Below, in pieces: positions 38,266-49,697 of a stretch of DNA of 64,000 nt (its first letter is position 1; each line of letters starts with the position of its first letter). Made by a program: the position numbers and the translations under genes. A model generated the notes under the pieces. That model made no database searches. It was not told the origin of the DNA and saw nothing but the letters and a program-made list of their open reading frames with translations. The DNA is from Plantago major (taxonomy: Eukaryota > Streptophyta > Magnoliopsida > Lamiales > Plantaginaceae), in the NCBI GenBank assembly GCA_026545765.1, contig CM048840.1:45094959-45158958 (forward strand), read 5' to 3'.

Positions 38266-40638
38266 ATGAATGCGAAAGCGAATAGGAGAAATGTGACTGA
38301 GAATGGCGATACCGGTGAGGATTCTGTTCTCGCGACCCTCATCAGCAATGGAGAGGATTTGGGTCCGATGGTCAGGCTTTCTTTTGAGACGGGAAAGCCG
38401 GAAGCTCTTCTGCTGCAGTTGAAGAATGTGGTTAGAAAAAAGGAAATTGAAATTGAGGAGCTGTGTAAGCTCCATTATGAGGAGTTTATTCTTGCGGTTG
38501 ATGAGCTGCGTGGTGTCTTAGTTGATGCGGAAGAGCTGAAAGGTGAGCTAGCAAGTGATAACTTTAGGTTACAAGAAGTGGGTAGCGCCTTACTTACTAA
38601 ATTGGAGGAGCTTCTTGAATCCTATTCGATTAAGAAGAATGTTACAGGAGCCATTAAGACGTCCAAGGTTTGTGTACAAGTATTGGATCTTTGTGTCAAG
38701 TGCAACACTCACATCTCTGAAGGTCAGTTTTACCCCGCGTTAAAAGCTATTGATCTGATTGAGAAGAATTACTTGCAAAATATTCCTGTTAGGACGCTAA
38801 AGATGTTGGTTGAGAAGAGAATACCTGTGCTAAAGTCTCATATAGAAAAGAAGGTCTGTAGTGAAGTTAATGAATGGCTAGTTCATATAAGAAGTGCTGC
38901 AAAGAATATTGGACAAACTGCTATAGGATATGCTTCGTCCGCTCGCCAGAGAGATGAGGACATGTTGGCTCGTCAAAGGAAATCAGAAGAGCAGAGTTTT
39001 TTGGGTTTGGAAGATTTCACCTACACATTAGATGTTGAGGAAATTGATGAAAATTCAATTCTAAAGTTTGATCTGACCCCTCTCTACAGAGCATTTCATA
39101 TTCATAATTGTCTTGGGGTTCAAGAACAGTTTTGTGATTATTATTACAAAAATCGACTTCTCCAGTTGAAATCGGATTTGCAGATTTCATCAGCCCAACC
39201 GTTCCTGGAGTCCCATCAGACCTTTTTGGCTCATATTGCAGGTTATTTCATTGTCGAAGATCGAGTTTTAAGGACATCTGGTGGACTTCTCTCGCCTACG
39301 GAGTTGGAAACAATGTGGGAAACAGCTGTAGCAAAAGTAACTGCAATTTTGGAGGAACAATTTTCCCTTATGGACTCAGCAAGCCAACTTCTCCTTGTGA
39401 AGGATTATGTGACTCTCTTTGGAGCAACTCTTAGACAATATGGCTATGAAGTGGCCACAGTACTTGAAACTTTGAACACTAGGCGTGATAAGTATCATGA
39501 ACTTCTCTTGACGGAGTGTAGGCAACAAATCATGGATATCCTTGCCCGTGACACATATGAGCAGATGGTTATGAAAAAGGAGTCAGATTACCAGTCAAAT
39601 GTCCTCTTGTTTCATCTTCAAATCTCAGATATAATGCCGGCTTTTCCATATATTGCTCCTTTCTCATCTATGGTTCCAGATTGTTGCCGAATTGTCCGCT
39701 CATTCATTAAAGACTCTGTTAATTACTTGTCTTACGGGGCACAGATGAATTACTTCGATTTCGTGAAGAAATATCTCGACAAACTCTTGATTGATATCTT
39801 GAACGAAATCATACTTGAAGTGATTCACAGCGGTACAATTGGTGTGTCTCAGGCTATGCAGATTGCTGCTAATATTGCTGTTCTAGAAAGGGCCTGCGAT
39901 TACTTTCTCCAGCATGCTGCTCAACAATGTGGTATACCTGTCAGATCAATTGATAGGCCTCAAGGTGGTTTAATGGCCAAGATAGTCCTTAAAACTTCAA
40001 GGGATGCTGCTTATCTTGCTTTACTATCTTTAGTAAACTCCAAACTGGATGAATTCATGAAACTTACTGAAAATGTGAATTGGACTTCTGATGCTGATGC
40101 TTCACAGCATGCAAATGAGTACATAAATGAGGTTGTCATATATCTTGATACTGTTATGTCCACTGCTCAACAGATTTTACCTTTGGATGCATTGTATAAA
40201 GTTGGGAGTGGTGCTTTGGAGCATATATCCAACTCTATTGTGGGAGCTTTCCTCAGTGACAGTGTAAAGAGGTTTACTGTAAGTGCAGTCACGAGCATCG
40301 AGAAAGACCTAAGGGCATTAGAGTCTTTTGCGGATGATAGGTTTCACTCTACAGGGCTGCATGAGATATACAAAGATGGGAGTTTTCGTGGTTGCTTAGT
40401 GGAAGCAAGACAACTGATAAACCTTCTCTTGAGCAGCCAGCCAGAGAATTTTATGAATCCGGTGATAAGAGTGAAGAACTACAATACCCTGGACTATAAG
40501 AAAGTGGCTACTATCTGTGATAAGTACAAAGATTCGGCTGATGGACTTTTTGGTAGCCTTTCAAATAGAGCCTCAAAGCAAAGTGCGAGGAAAAAGTCGA
40601 TGGACATGTTGAAAAAACGACTGAGGGATTTCAATTGA
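38266..40638 (+). CDS. SEC15A: Exocyst complex subunit SEC15
   Basis: This single-exon gene encodes 790 residues, the usual length for plant SEC15. The N-terminal half is helical and charged, with the conserved stretch [19 protein letters not shown] and the [17 protein letters not shown] segment. The C-terminal half is the helical-bundle Sec15 domain, including [20 protein letters not shown] and the end [23 protein letters not shown]15 belongs to the octameric exocyst, which tethers secretory vesicles to the plasma membrane, and it is the subunit that contacts Rab-type GTPases on vesicles. In plants the exocyst supports pollen-tube and root-hair growth and cell-plate formation. The A versus B paralogue call rests on gene order next to PPD6 and CYP94D. 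Divergent from PPD6, convergent with the P450. Confidence 0.93.
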   Translation: MNAKANRRNVTENGDTGEDSVLATLISNGEDLGPMVRLSFETGKPEALLLQLKNVVRKKEIEIEELCKLHYEEFILAVDELRGVLVDAEELKGELASDNFRLQEVGSALLTKLEELLESYSIKKNVTGAIKTSKVCVQVLDLCVKCNTHISEGQFYPALKAIDLIEKNYLQNIPVRTLKMLVEKRIPVLKSHIEKKVCSEVNEWLVHIRSAAKNIGQTAIGYASSARQRDEDMLARQRKSEEQSFLGLEDFTYTLDVEEIDENSILKFDLTPLYRAFHIHNCLGVQEQFCDYYYKNRLLQLKSDLQISSAQPFLESHQTFLAHIAGYFIVEDRVLRTSGGLLSPTELETMWETAVAKVTAILEEQFSLMDSASQLLLVKDYVTLFGATLRQYGYEVATVLETLNTRRDKYHELLLTECRQQIMDILARDTYEQMVMKKESDYQSNVLLFHLQISDIMPAFPYIAPFSSMVPDCCRIVRSFIKDSVNYLSYGAQMNYFDFVKKYLDKLLIDILNEIILEVIHSGTIGVSQAMQIAANIAVLERACDYFLQHAAQQCGIPVRSIDRPQGGLMAKIVLKTSRDAAYLALLSLVNSKLDEFMKLTENVNWTSDADASQHANEYINEVVIYLDTVMSTAQQILPLDALYKVGSGALEHISNSIVGAFLSDSVKRFTVSAVTSIEKDLRALESFADDRFHSTGLHEIYKDGSFRGCLVEARQLINLLLSSQPENFMNPVIRVKNYNTLDYKKVATICDKYKDSADGLFGSLSNRASKQSARKKSMDMLKKRLRDFN

Positions 40639-41191
40639 GAGTCAGGAAGCTTATGATGATCCATGATTAGGTGACATTTTAGGTCCTGAGTACTATTTAT
40701 GAATTTAGTGAATAACTCCAGTTTTTATTTGTCGCAATTTTTTATTTTTAGAATATAGCCAGATGCTCATTTTCTAGTCTAGAGTTTACAGTTTAAGTTG
40801 TTACTTGTAAAACATTCAATATCTCACAGCCTATATAAGAATGGGCTTGCTTTCTTTTCAACTCAATTAGAAGGGGGAACAAAAGTAAAAAAAGAGAGTA
40901 AAGAATGGGGTTAATAAATTATATGTTTACTTCTATCGAGTTTCATGCACAGTTGTGGTCTGTCCTATCTTGACAGGTATCAGTACATACTTTTAGGAAG
41001 ATCATCATGGTCTGCGGATAGTGTTCTGATGGTAAGTTTCCATGTATGCTATTTAAAGTTCTAAGGTTAGCCTTTTCAGCTGATTATAGATCTTAACTTG
41101 CATGACATGCAGGATCTTCCATATTCAATTTATTTCTGTATTTTTCTGATTTAATTCTATGTCTGCGACAGTTATAATGTATTCTATATCT
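40639..41191. other. 3' region of SEC15
   Basis: Probable 3' UTR and downstream DNA. No further gene is seen. Confidence 0.45.

Positions 41192-41219
<28 letters not shown>
41192..41219. repeat. (CA)14 microsatellite
   Basis: Uninterrupted CA dinucleotide run downstream of SEC15. Confidence 0.95.
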
Positions 41220-41223
<4 letters not shown>

Positions 41224-41224
41224 C

Positions 41225-41520
41225 CCAGTCATCCCCGATCCCGCTATCCCAGATTTTTTGGTTGGGCGTGAGGCAACGTGATACGGGGTAGACCACTGGT
41301 CTGCGTGATGGTAATAGGAGTTCCAGTTGCAGATTAATTTGGATAGTGTAACCAATGTTGAAAATCCTGCTGGGATAGCGTGCGATCCCGCTATTCCGGA
41401 GCATTTTAAGGCCTGCTTGGGTCTATCCCGGTTGCATAGCATCCCGGATGATCTCGGTGTTTCTCGCACCTGGATCCAGGCAAATTGCGGCAGGATAGCG
41501 CCGAGACTGATTTTTTAGGG
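41225..41520. repeat. Repeat module with GATCCCGCTATCCC words
   Basis: CGATCCCGCTATCCCAG near 41236 is partly complementary to CTGGGATAGCG near 41372. Similar GCTATTCCGGA and GCCATTCCGGATTTCTTG words recur nearby, including near 42.0 kb. It looks like a degenerate dispersed repeat, class unknown. Confidence 0.4.
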
Positions 41521-41579
41521 CAATTGACCGATTTACCCTCAATTCCCCTTTTTGAAAAGGAATTGATACTGCATTAATA

Positions 41580-41804
41580 TTAGATAAGTCTGGTAGTGCT
41601 ACAGGAGTCTTTAGCTATTACATCTGATAGCCACGTAGGGCAAATGTCCCAAATAAAAGGAAAGCAAGTAAAATTATTACAAAAGGTGCCTTTGCGGGCT
41701 ATTCTGCCAAAAGTTCTTTTACTAGCTTCCTTTGCTAGGTGATCTGCTACTGCATTTTCTTCTCGATTCAAAAAAGAGATAGTGACATGTGCCATTGCAT
41801 CCAT
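41580..41804 (-). pseudogene. LINE-type RNase H fragment
   Basis: The minus strand reads HVTISFLNREENAVADHLAK followed by a short tail with PTWLSDVIAKD. The REEN-VADHLAK pattern is the C-terminal RNase H motif of plant L1 LINEs (Pfam RVT_3), where the last conserved Asp lies. Only about 75 residues remain and no reverse transcriptase is next to it. Confidence 0.55.
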
Positions 41805-43590
41805 GGTTCTTCTGGTTTCCTCAAGTATGAGTTGCTGGTCTCCTCTTTGCTTGTCTATATGACTATCTGAAAAATTCTATGACTTATTATTAATTTGGTC
41901 ATTGTAAGCTTATTTGAACTTTCCATGTGCTTATATGTTCATTCTGCATGTTATGTTATAAGTATAATATATATCACTTTAGTAGTTGGTCATCCTGCTC
42001 CCGCCATTCCGGATTTCTTGTCCTCCCGTTACGTGCAGCAATCCAGGATTGATAACATTGAGTGTAACATAGCTGTATGATTTAGCTCGTGGAATTCTGA
42101 TAATTAATGTAAAGATGGTAAATGAGGGCTACTTCCTACTATTGCTTTCTTAGAGCTGGAAGCTATATTCTGGTGTATGTTGCCTTTAAATGACACTTGC
42201 ATACTTATAAAACCAAGAATCTACTAATTTCTTGTGCTTCGAATGAAAAAGGAAGTACCCAGCCACAGAGCAACACTTAGCTTAAAGGTATCTCCAATGT
42301 TCATAAATTTCTTACAGCAGCGCTTTGTATAGTGTCGCATTTTTTCTTGTTAGTTCCTGTTTGTTCAATTGTTCTTATTTGATGCGTGCTTTACATTCTC
42401 TTCTCTCAGTTTTCCGTGCACCTATTCAAGTGTTAGCTCACTTCCATGTGAGGTTGTTTCTTGTCAGGATAGACCAGCTTTACCCTTATATGATGCATAG
42501 CTTCTACGCAAAATATTAGATATCGAACAGAGCTGTCCACTATATTGTGTCATTGGATAGTTACTCTTTAATTTCTGATATTGTTTGTGTAGCTGAAGTA
42601 TAATAACTAAGCTGCCTTTCCTGGACAAGTTGTGTTGAGAGGGATCTTCTTGCTTTTGCTACCCTTTGCAGTTAAACGTAGTTGTGTTGCCGTTTTTATT
42701 GTCTTTGGATCATCTGTTTTCTACTATTATGCCTCAGTTCTATATTTTGCATATCTACCAATATTCTGTATTCCAGTGGAATCGTAAACAGTTTTTGAAA
42801 CGATGCCTTGGTCTCTTAACTATATGGTTGTTCCGACCTATGTTGCTCGATCTGTTGGATAAACTAGTGCTGTTGTAGTTGGAAGTTTGAACAAAATATA
42901 GGAGTCAGCTCTTCTCTGGTTTCAGGATCATCTTGCGGTGTTACATATTCAAACACTAGCTTTTCTCTAAGAAGTTTGCAGAATTCAGTTAGTCCATAAA
43001 CTGCTCTAAAGTTCTGGTTTTGTACTAAATTTAGACACCTGCTGACAGAAGCTATAAACTTCGTATGTACTGTATGCGATATGTGCCTGGTCGGGCAAGT
43101 ATAAATCGACAGAATGGAATGTTCAGGTCGGAACCACATACTAAAATAAACCACTACTTTATCATCATTGCTGCAGCACAAAGCTGTTTCTTGTAGTTCT
43201 CAACTTAGTAGTATTTCATTTTTGTTGTCTACAGGTCTACATGAGATGGACATCTTGATTTATCGTTGGTGGCTGCGACATGACATCCCAGATCATCTGT
43301 AAGCTGTCTTTAGGTGCTTTCGAAACTAAATCATGTCGAACGCCTCATGTGAAATTGCAGTTTATATAAATATCATTAAATGTCACCAGCCACATGACTT
43401 CAAATATACTCTATCCGTCCTGCATAATTTCACACACTGTCATTTTTAGACGTCTTACAGAATACCATAAGTAAAAAGAACCATCACATACCCAACAAAT
43501 AATAAACAATTTTAACTTCAAATATTTACACATTTTGACATTAAAATAAAAAGTGTAGCAGTTTCTTTATGTTTTTATCATTTTTAGTCT
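41805..43590. other. Intergenic DNA between SEC15 and the P450
   Basis: No supported gene on either strand. A short ACTCTATCCGTCC-type MITE-like end lies near 43.41 kb. Confidence 0.4.
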
Positions 43591-46505
43591 TCACATGATT
43601 CTATGCCTCACTCTGATAGGTAGCCCACCCTTCATCCTTAGGGTCAGAGACAATACATATTCCGGGCACCTGCCATTTTCCAACAACACATCTATTTCAA
43701 ACCTTTCCAAAAGAGAGGCTGCAATAGATTTCATCTGAATGTAGGCCATTTCTTTCCCAAGACACATCCGCGGTCCTCCATGAAACACCGGAAACTTGAA
43801 AGGATTTTCCGGTTTGTAAATCCCGTGAATGTCGATCCACCTTTCCGGCTTATACTCACGACAATCTTGTCCCCAGATGTTCTCCATTCTACCCATTGCG
43901 TAGGTCATGTATGAAATAAACCAGTCCTTGTGAATAACAGTTCCATCTGGTAAGATATCCGTCTCTTTACAAGCCTTTGTGTCCACAGGCACTGGTGGAT
44001 ACAGCCTCATGGCCTCTGAAATTGACGCATGAAGATAATGCATTTCGCGAAGCTCGTCCAATGTGAAAATTTCACCAGTCGATTTCCTAGTTTGTTCACG
44101 AATAATCTTCAGCTCTTTTAGTATGTTATTCTTGACATTAGGCCTTGTGGATAGCAACCAAAAGAACCAAGAAAGAGCAGATGAAGTTGTGTCTCTCCCG
44201 GCTAAAATGAAACTAATGACCATATCTCTGAGAAATTCAGCTGAATTTTCACCACCTTCTATAAACCTGGACAATAGATCTTCATCTTTCTTATCACTTT
44301 TCTCTTGCATTCTCGTTCTTATTATCTTCTCGGCAAATTCGTGGACGATAGCGATCGATTTCTTCAACTTTTTCTCCGATCCCAGGTTGAAGAACTTCTT
44401 GATTAGGTACATGTTTGGCACAACATACATAAATCTACCTGTTATGAAGGAAACGTATAGAATATCATGTTGGGATACCTGTCGAGATAGGACGAAATAA
44501 CACTTGTGATCCCAACAAATTTAAACTATCATTGTTATTTTCGCAATTAAATTAACACTAACCAAACATTGTCGGTTTATATGTGATATTCTTGTAAAAC
44601 TGATGATCCTCTTAAATATGAGGAAGCGTCATCTCTCTCATACCCTGTGTTTGATATGCCCACCTAATTTATACTAACGTAATATGAATTTTTATAATAT
44701 TTTTAGGAAAATTAAGTATTTTTATAAGACTTGTTCTTTTTTTGATATACCGTAGTGCATGAAGTTTTTTGAGGACGAATGACTGAAGGAGTATTTCATA
44801 TTAAAAATCCTCACCCGCTCCCGCAATGGATCCGTCCCTAATATTAAACTATTGAAAAACAAATTTAAAAAGATTATAGATAATCAATTAAGGGGTTGGA
44901 ATCAACTTATTTTAATCACTCTTGACAACAATATTAGTCTCAGTCTATGGTCTACACTAGAGCACAAACAATAACCACATCTACATGCAAAAACCAAAAA
45001 GTCAGAACTTGATCGCCCATTTTAAAATGCAACAAGCCGACAGTTGAATCTAAATTTTGTTGTTGTTTATTACATCTGTAATCACCAGTCAAGTTGTAAT
45101 ATTAAGTTATTTTAAAATCCGTTTAGTCTATATACCAGTCAAGTTGTAATATTAAGTTATTTTAAAGTCAGAACTTGATCGCCCGTTTAGTTTTTTTATC
45201 TCTCTTCCATATAGTCTCGACAACAAGATTCATCCCTCTAAATGTCTTCGTTCTATCGTAAGTATAACTTCGTTTCTTTACAATATTTTATTTGTATGTA
45301 TCATGATTTGTCACTACTTTTCTTTATAATATGCTTCTATAATGTGTTTTATATAAGATTTTGTTTTGTGATATATTTTGGATTTTGGAAAAAAAAAAAG
45401 TTGACGCAATTTGGCCAATTCGGTTTGGTGATATGTCCACACTATGTTGGAATTAAGAGAAAAATTCAATATAAGTGAAAAGGATGGATAATAGAAAAAG
45501 GATTAGAAATTTCGGGTACCCAAATACCCGAATTCGGGTTCCCGTTTCAATCCAAAACCCAAAACCCAAACCGAAATACTCGAAGCCAAAATACCCAATA
45601 CCTGAAATACCCAACCCGATATCATGTACCATTGATTATTTGGAATGAATAAACTAATTTATATAACAATTAAATTACCTGAGCTAAGATTTGCAGCATC
45701 TTCAAAGGCCTGCATGAACTCAGCACCAACTACTGTACTAGTAGTAGTGGTTGACGTTCCATCATCTTCTCCAAGCCCCAAACAAGCCGGATCAACATTA
45801 AACGCCACTTTACAAACATTATCAAACGCAAATCTCTCCAGAACGTCCTGCAAATCCAAAACCCTCTCCGTTTTCGCCGCCTTTTCCAGCACAGGTACCA
45901 ATCTTGTTTCCATTTCCAAAAACACGTTCTCCATCACAAAACTCCTCAGCGATTTCGTGTTGAATTCATAGCTCGCCGTCTTCCTCTGTACCTTCCACAT
46001 CTCCCCGTCTGAGTTGAATATCCCGACCCCGAGGAAATCTTGGAGAAGGGTTATGAACCGTGGGCCTTTTGGAAAATGATATGCAAGAACGAACTGTTTC
46101 ATTAAAAACTTTCTAACTAATTTTTTTAAACGAGTAATTTACAATCAAAGTTCGTTAAAAAAAAGTAAGAAAATGATCTTTTACGGAATGGAGGGAGTAA
46201 ATAATAACCTCACCTTTTGGGTAGTTCTCGAAGTTGGATTTGAGCATGTGTTCGACGAGTAGGGGGTTGGCGGTCAGGACACCGTGGACTTTGCCAGGGC
46301 GGCGGAAGACAGAAGTGTTGGTTGGGGTTGCGGCAAGGACGGCGGTAGTCCAGTCGAGGAATCGGTGGCGGTTGAGGACGAAATCAGGGAGGGTGCCGAA
46401 CAGAGGGTAGTGTCTGAATCCATGTGGGGTTTGATGGGAGCGAAAGATGAAGTAGAGGAAAAATGTGAAGATGACGAAACAGAGTGTTCGGAGCAGAGTG
46501 TCCAT
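43591..46505 (-). CDS. CYP94D: Cytochrome P450, CYP94D type
   Basis: I model three exons: 46214-46505, 45679-46065 and 43591-44438, giving 508 residues. The N-terminal anchor is LLRTLCFVIFTFFLYFIF. Conserved parts are the FNSDGEMWKVQRKTASYEF region, the I-helix AGRDTTSSALSW near residue 306, the ExxR motif in SEAMRLYPP, the YKPERW motif, and the haem-binding FHGGPRMCLG with Cys452. CYP94 enzymes are ER-bound omega- or in-chain hydroxylases of fatty acids and, for some members, of jasmonoyl-isoleucine. The substrate of CYP94D members is not settled. I chose the ATG at 46505 because the anchor follows it at once; an in-frame ATG at 46553 would add 16 residues. The second intron is long (1.24 kb). 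Orthology follows from similarity and from lying next to SEC15. Confidence 0.9.
45086..45170. repeat. 50-bp direct repeat in CYP94D intron 2
   Basis: CCAGTCAAGTTGTAATATTA occurs twice, 50 bases apart, followed by AGTTATTTTAAA both times. A GTCAGAACTTGATCGCCC word also occurs on both sides of the pair. Confidence 0.75.
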
Positions 46506-46677
46506 GACCAGTAGTGTAGAGATAGACCTGAATTTGATCAGAAATGATGACACAATGGTTTTGCTTAGCTATTGTGATTGTGTGGTTGTGTTTTGAATCC
46601 AATGCACAATCATGCTATTGTACATGACAAAATTCCATTGACTTAATTCATGTTGAGGTTTTGGTCGAATTAAACTT
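46506..46677. promoter_or_regulatory. Proximal upstream region of CYP94D
   Basis: This short AT-rich stretch lies between the P450 start (minus strand) and a SINE insertion. No core element can be assigned with confidence. Confidence 0.3.
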
Positions 46678-46685
46678 TTTTTCTA

Positions 46686-46832
46686 TTGGGAGTCGGTCTA
46701 GTGGTAAGGAGTTGGGTTGTACGCAGGAGGTGCAGAGTTCGAACCCTGATAGTGTTGACAAGAAATAAGTAGTGGTAATTGAGCCCTTGTAATATAATTA
46801 GCTTATTCCAAAAAAAAAAAAAAAAAAAAAAA
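46686..46832 (+). mobile_element. tRNA-derived SINE with A-tail
   Basis: The body is about 125 bases with an A-box (GGTCTAGTGG) and B-box (AGTTCGAACCC) as in RNA polymerase III promoters. It ends in a run of about 22 A. It is flanked by TTTTTCTA on both sides (46678-46685 and 46833-46840), an apparent target duplication. It lies about 180 bases upstream of the CYP94D start and in the opposite orientation. Confidence 0.82.
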
Positions 46833-46997
46833 TTTTTCTAACCCTTCTAGATTGCAATTGCATAGCAGCTAGCACATCAAGTGAAAATTATTCTTTACTT
46901 GTAATATAATTAGCTTATTTAAAATTTTTTTTGTTAATTTTCTGACCCTTCTAGATTGCAATTGCATAGCAGCTAGCACATCAAGTGAAAATTATTC
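46786..46997. repeat. Tandem duplication covering the SINE tail and its flank
   Basis: CTTGTAATATAATTAGCTTA occurs at 46786, inside the SINE, and again at 46898. CTTCTAGATTGCAATTGC and the following AGCACATCAAGTGAAAATTA also occur twice in the same order. The second copy lacks the long A-run. Confidence 0.85.
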
Positions 46998-47008
46998 GGG
47001 AAATTTAC

Positions 47009-47048
47009 AAAAGACCTGCGCGGCCATTTCTTCATCCGCAGGTCTTTT
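47009..47048. other. Perfect 12-bp inverted repeat
   Basis: AAAAGACCTGCG and CGCAGGTCTTTT flank a 16-base spacer and are followed by more T. No protein or RNA family is recognised. Confidence 0.6.
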
Positions 47049-47999
47049 TTTGTTTCCTTTTTTTGAGTGTCTAAACGTCGGAATTTAGACATAGTTCCTT
47101 CTTGAAAGTTGTAGATATTGGTCTTATCTACGCGTGGACACCAAGATCAGGTCAATCGGAGTTCATATGAGAAATTTATGGCCAAAATGCCAAGGCTGCT
47201 CCACCGTAGTTCGAATTTCGCGCGCTTTCACTTAAACGGCTCTAAAATATCCGTCCTAACTCCGAATCCACTTCCGTTTCGATCGATCAACTCCGTTTTC
47301 AACCACCTTTCAGGTCTTGGATCGCATAAACGAAATATTTTTCGAATTTATTTTTTTAAAAATTTTCCGATTTATGTTTAGTGTTGTTATTTTGTGTTCG
47401 ATCGTGCATGTTAATGTTTTTTTGTATAAACGAAATATTTTCCGGAAAAAAAAATTTCATTCATTTTTTTCCGATTTATGTTTAGTGTTGTTATTTTGTG
47501 TTCGATCGTGTATGTTAATGTTTTTGTGTTTGCATATACGAGTTATTTCGATTTTTCGTTAAGTTTGTAAGATTGTTTTCCAGTTGGGGGCATTTTGGTA
47601 AAGTTACAAATATTTTGTGTTGCGTTTAGCCGAAAACGTGTTGCATTTAGTAGCGCCCGGAGAAACAACTGTTATGGCTGGAGATCGAGCCACTGGTGGA
47701 GCTACCCGTTTTTCTCTCTCTTCTCGGATCTAGTCTTCCTCTTGGATTTGAACAGTGTTTTTGAGGACTATATATCCGCTTGGTCTGTTTCATGTCTTTC
47801 TCCTATTGGGTTGAAGTATACACTTATTTTATTGTGTGGATCATTGCTACCCATATGATACTCCCTTCGTTCCATATAAGTTGTCCTCTTAGATTACACT
47901 ATGTGAAGAAGAAAGCATCTTCAAGAAGCCTGTAACATTTTGGCACACATTTGAGCAATATTGTTGACAACACCACCGGTAGAACGAGCCAATTCAACA
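47049..47999. other. Intergenic DNA with a 104-bp tandem duplication
   Basis: CCGATTTATGTTTAGTGTTG occurs at 47367 and 47471, and the surrounding sequence repeats with the same 104-base period from about 47328 to 47535. A single CTCCCTTCGTTCC-type MITE end lies near 47.86 kb. No gene is supported. Confidence 0.7.
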
Positions 48000-48563
48000 G
48001 GGAAAGATGGATCTTAATGAGTCTGTTGTAAAGCAGTGATAAACCTTTGAATTGGTGCAGATATTTGTATGCTAAAATTTTCAAATCTAAGTGTTCACTG
48101 TCTTGATAAACCTCTATAAACAAACAACTTCATCAGACATGTAACTCAAATGAAGAAGGGAGCAACTATTTAGATTGGAAAACTAAGGAAACAACCTTGG
48201 AAGGAATCAAAATACTTGACTTGGGGAATATATGGAAAAAGTTCGAGGTTACAAAGTTGAGAACTTTGGGTAGAACGAGATTTAGCTAAAGATAGGATTT
48301 TGTAATGGATCTCAATCTCCTGCCTTAGTGAATTCAAGGTCCGAGAAAGGGCGAAGTGGATTAGTTGAAGGATTACACAACCTTCACATGCCACTATAAA
48401 CTCTGAGCACTTACTTTCGTCAATCAATTTGTCTAAGCGTTTATTTAATTGCTCATTGAAATCACACACTTAACTAAGTCTTCAACACTCTGAATATAAA
48501 TACCAACAATCACTGCATTGTTGAGAAATACTGTTTAGACATGAAAGTTTTAGAGAGTGTTTG
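48000..48563 (+). mobile_element. LTR fragment, Sirevirus-related family, plus orientation
   Basis: Words typical of this LTR family occur in order: AACTAAGGAAACAACC, GATTTAGCTAAAGATAGG, GAGAAAGGGCGAAGTGGATT and GAAGGATTACACAACC. They match the neighbouring minus-strand LTR and, less closely, the LTR at 49698. The left edge is uncertain. It is old and incomplete. Confidence 0.65.
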
Positions 48564-49434
48564 TGTTGGTCCCTTAGACAGCAAAGTTTGAGTCGGGGGG
48601 GGGGGGATACTAATCTTTCAGAGCCCGTGAGTATTTTTCTAGATTAAGTGCAAAGTTAGTATTTTACTGAGCAAGATACTTTTTCAAGTAGACATATAAG
48701 TTACTGAATATATATTTTAGTAAGTAAATACACATGTTTATAGTGGTTTCTGCAGGTGGTATAATCCTACAACTAATCTACTTCGCTCTTTCTCAGGACT
48801 TGAATTCATTAAGACAGAAAGTTGAGTTCCATTGCAAAATCCTATCCTTAGCTAAATCCCCTTTACACTAAGTCCCAACTTAGTAACATTGAAATTTTTA
48901 TTTGACTTCCCAAGACAAATACTCTAGTTCCTTCCAAGGGGTTTTCCTTAGTTTCCCAAACTAAATAGTTTCTCCCTTATTCCTTAACACACATATTTGG
49001 TGGTTATTTGAGTGTGGTTTTCCCAAACTTACTTGTAACAATATTTCGGTTACTTTCAGTGGTCAAGAAACTCAACCAAAGTTTTTATATTTCAAAGATT
49101 TGGTAGTATATTGTTTCTGGAGAACAAGACTTATTCTTCTTCAAAAGAAAGAACTCTTTACCAGTCGCAACATCGAAGCTTTTTCTACTTCTTTACAAGT
49201 AGCTTAAAAAGATTAAGTCTTGTTAGGAACTTGTTAACTTAGAAAGACTTGAGTGTTTTTTATCGCAATAACAAGAGTGAGTTTTTGGTTACGTGGTTTC
49301 TCTAGTTCTAAGTGTTCCTATTTATAGTGCACAATAGTTTCGTTTGAAATGTACCCTTTTGATAACATTTCAAAACGCTTGAGCTAAGTTGTACTATTGT
49401 TGGTACACAGACTTTGAATTGTATTCCCCCAACA
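48564..49434 (-). mobile_element. Solo LTR of a Sirevirus-related family, minus orientation
   Basis: Read on the minus strand it starts TGTTGGGGGAATACA and ends GGGACCAACA, 871 bases. A TATAAATA box is at 49318-49325, and the GCGAAGTAGATTAGTTG segment of the family is present. Flanks are GTTTG and GTTTT, an imperfect 5-bp target duplication. It abuts the plus-oriented fragment tail to tail. Confidence 0.68.
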
Positions 49435-49697
49435 GTTTTGCTTTTTGGCAGTGAGTACTATTTTGTCTTCTAGAAAAATGTATTGCCTTATCTTTTTTTA
49501 CGACGGATATTTTCATTGATTTTCAGCAACTGAATTTTCCAGTGGGTAGTATCTTCAGTGTGTGACTTAATCAACTTACTCTGTCATTTAGGTTTTCACT
49601 TGACCAAATCTTCAATACTATTTTCACTTGCTGAGAAAAAATCTTCTTCCTCTGCAGGCTTATACAACGAGTCTGAGTCTTCAGTAACTTGTATTAG
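49435..49697. other. Short stretch between LTRs
   Basis: No gene is visible; probably part of older repeat sequence into which the large element inserted. Confidence 0.35.

Noticed and set aside
46690-46760. A functional tRNA gene
   Set aside because: The A- and B-boxes are present, but the arms do not form a convincing cloverleaf and an A-tail with flanking duplication follows, so a SINE fits better.
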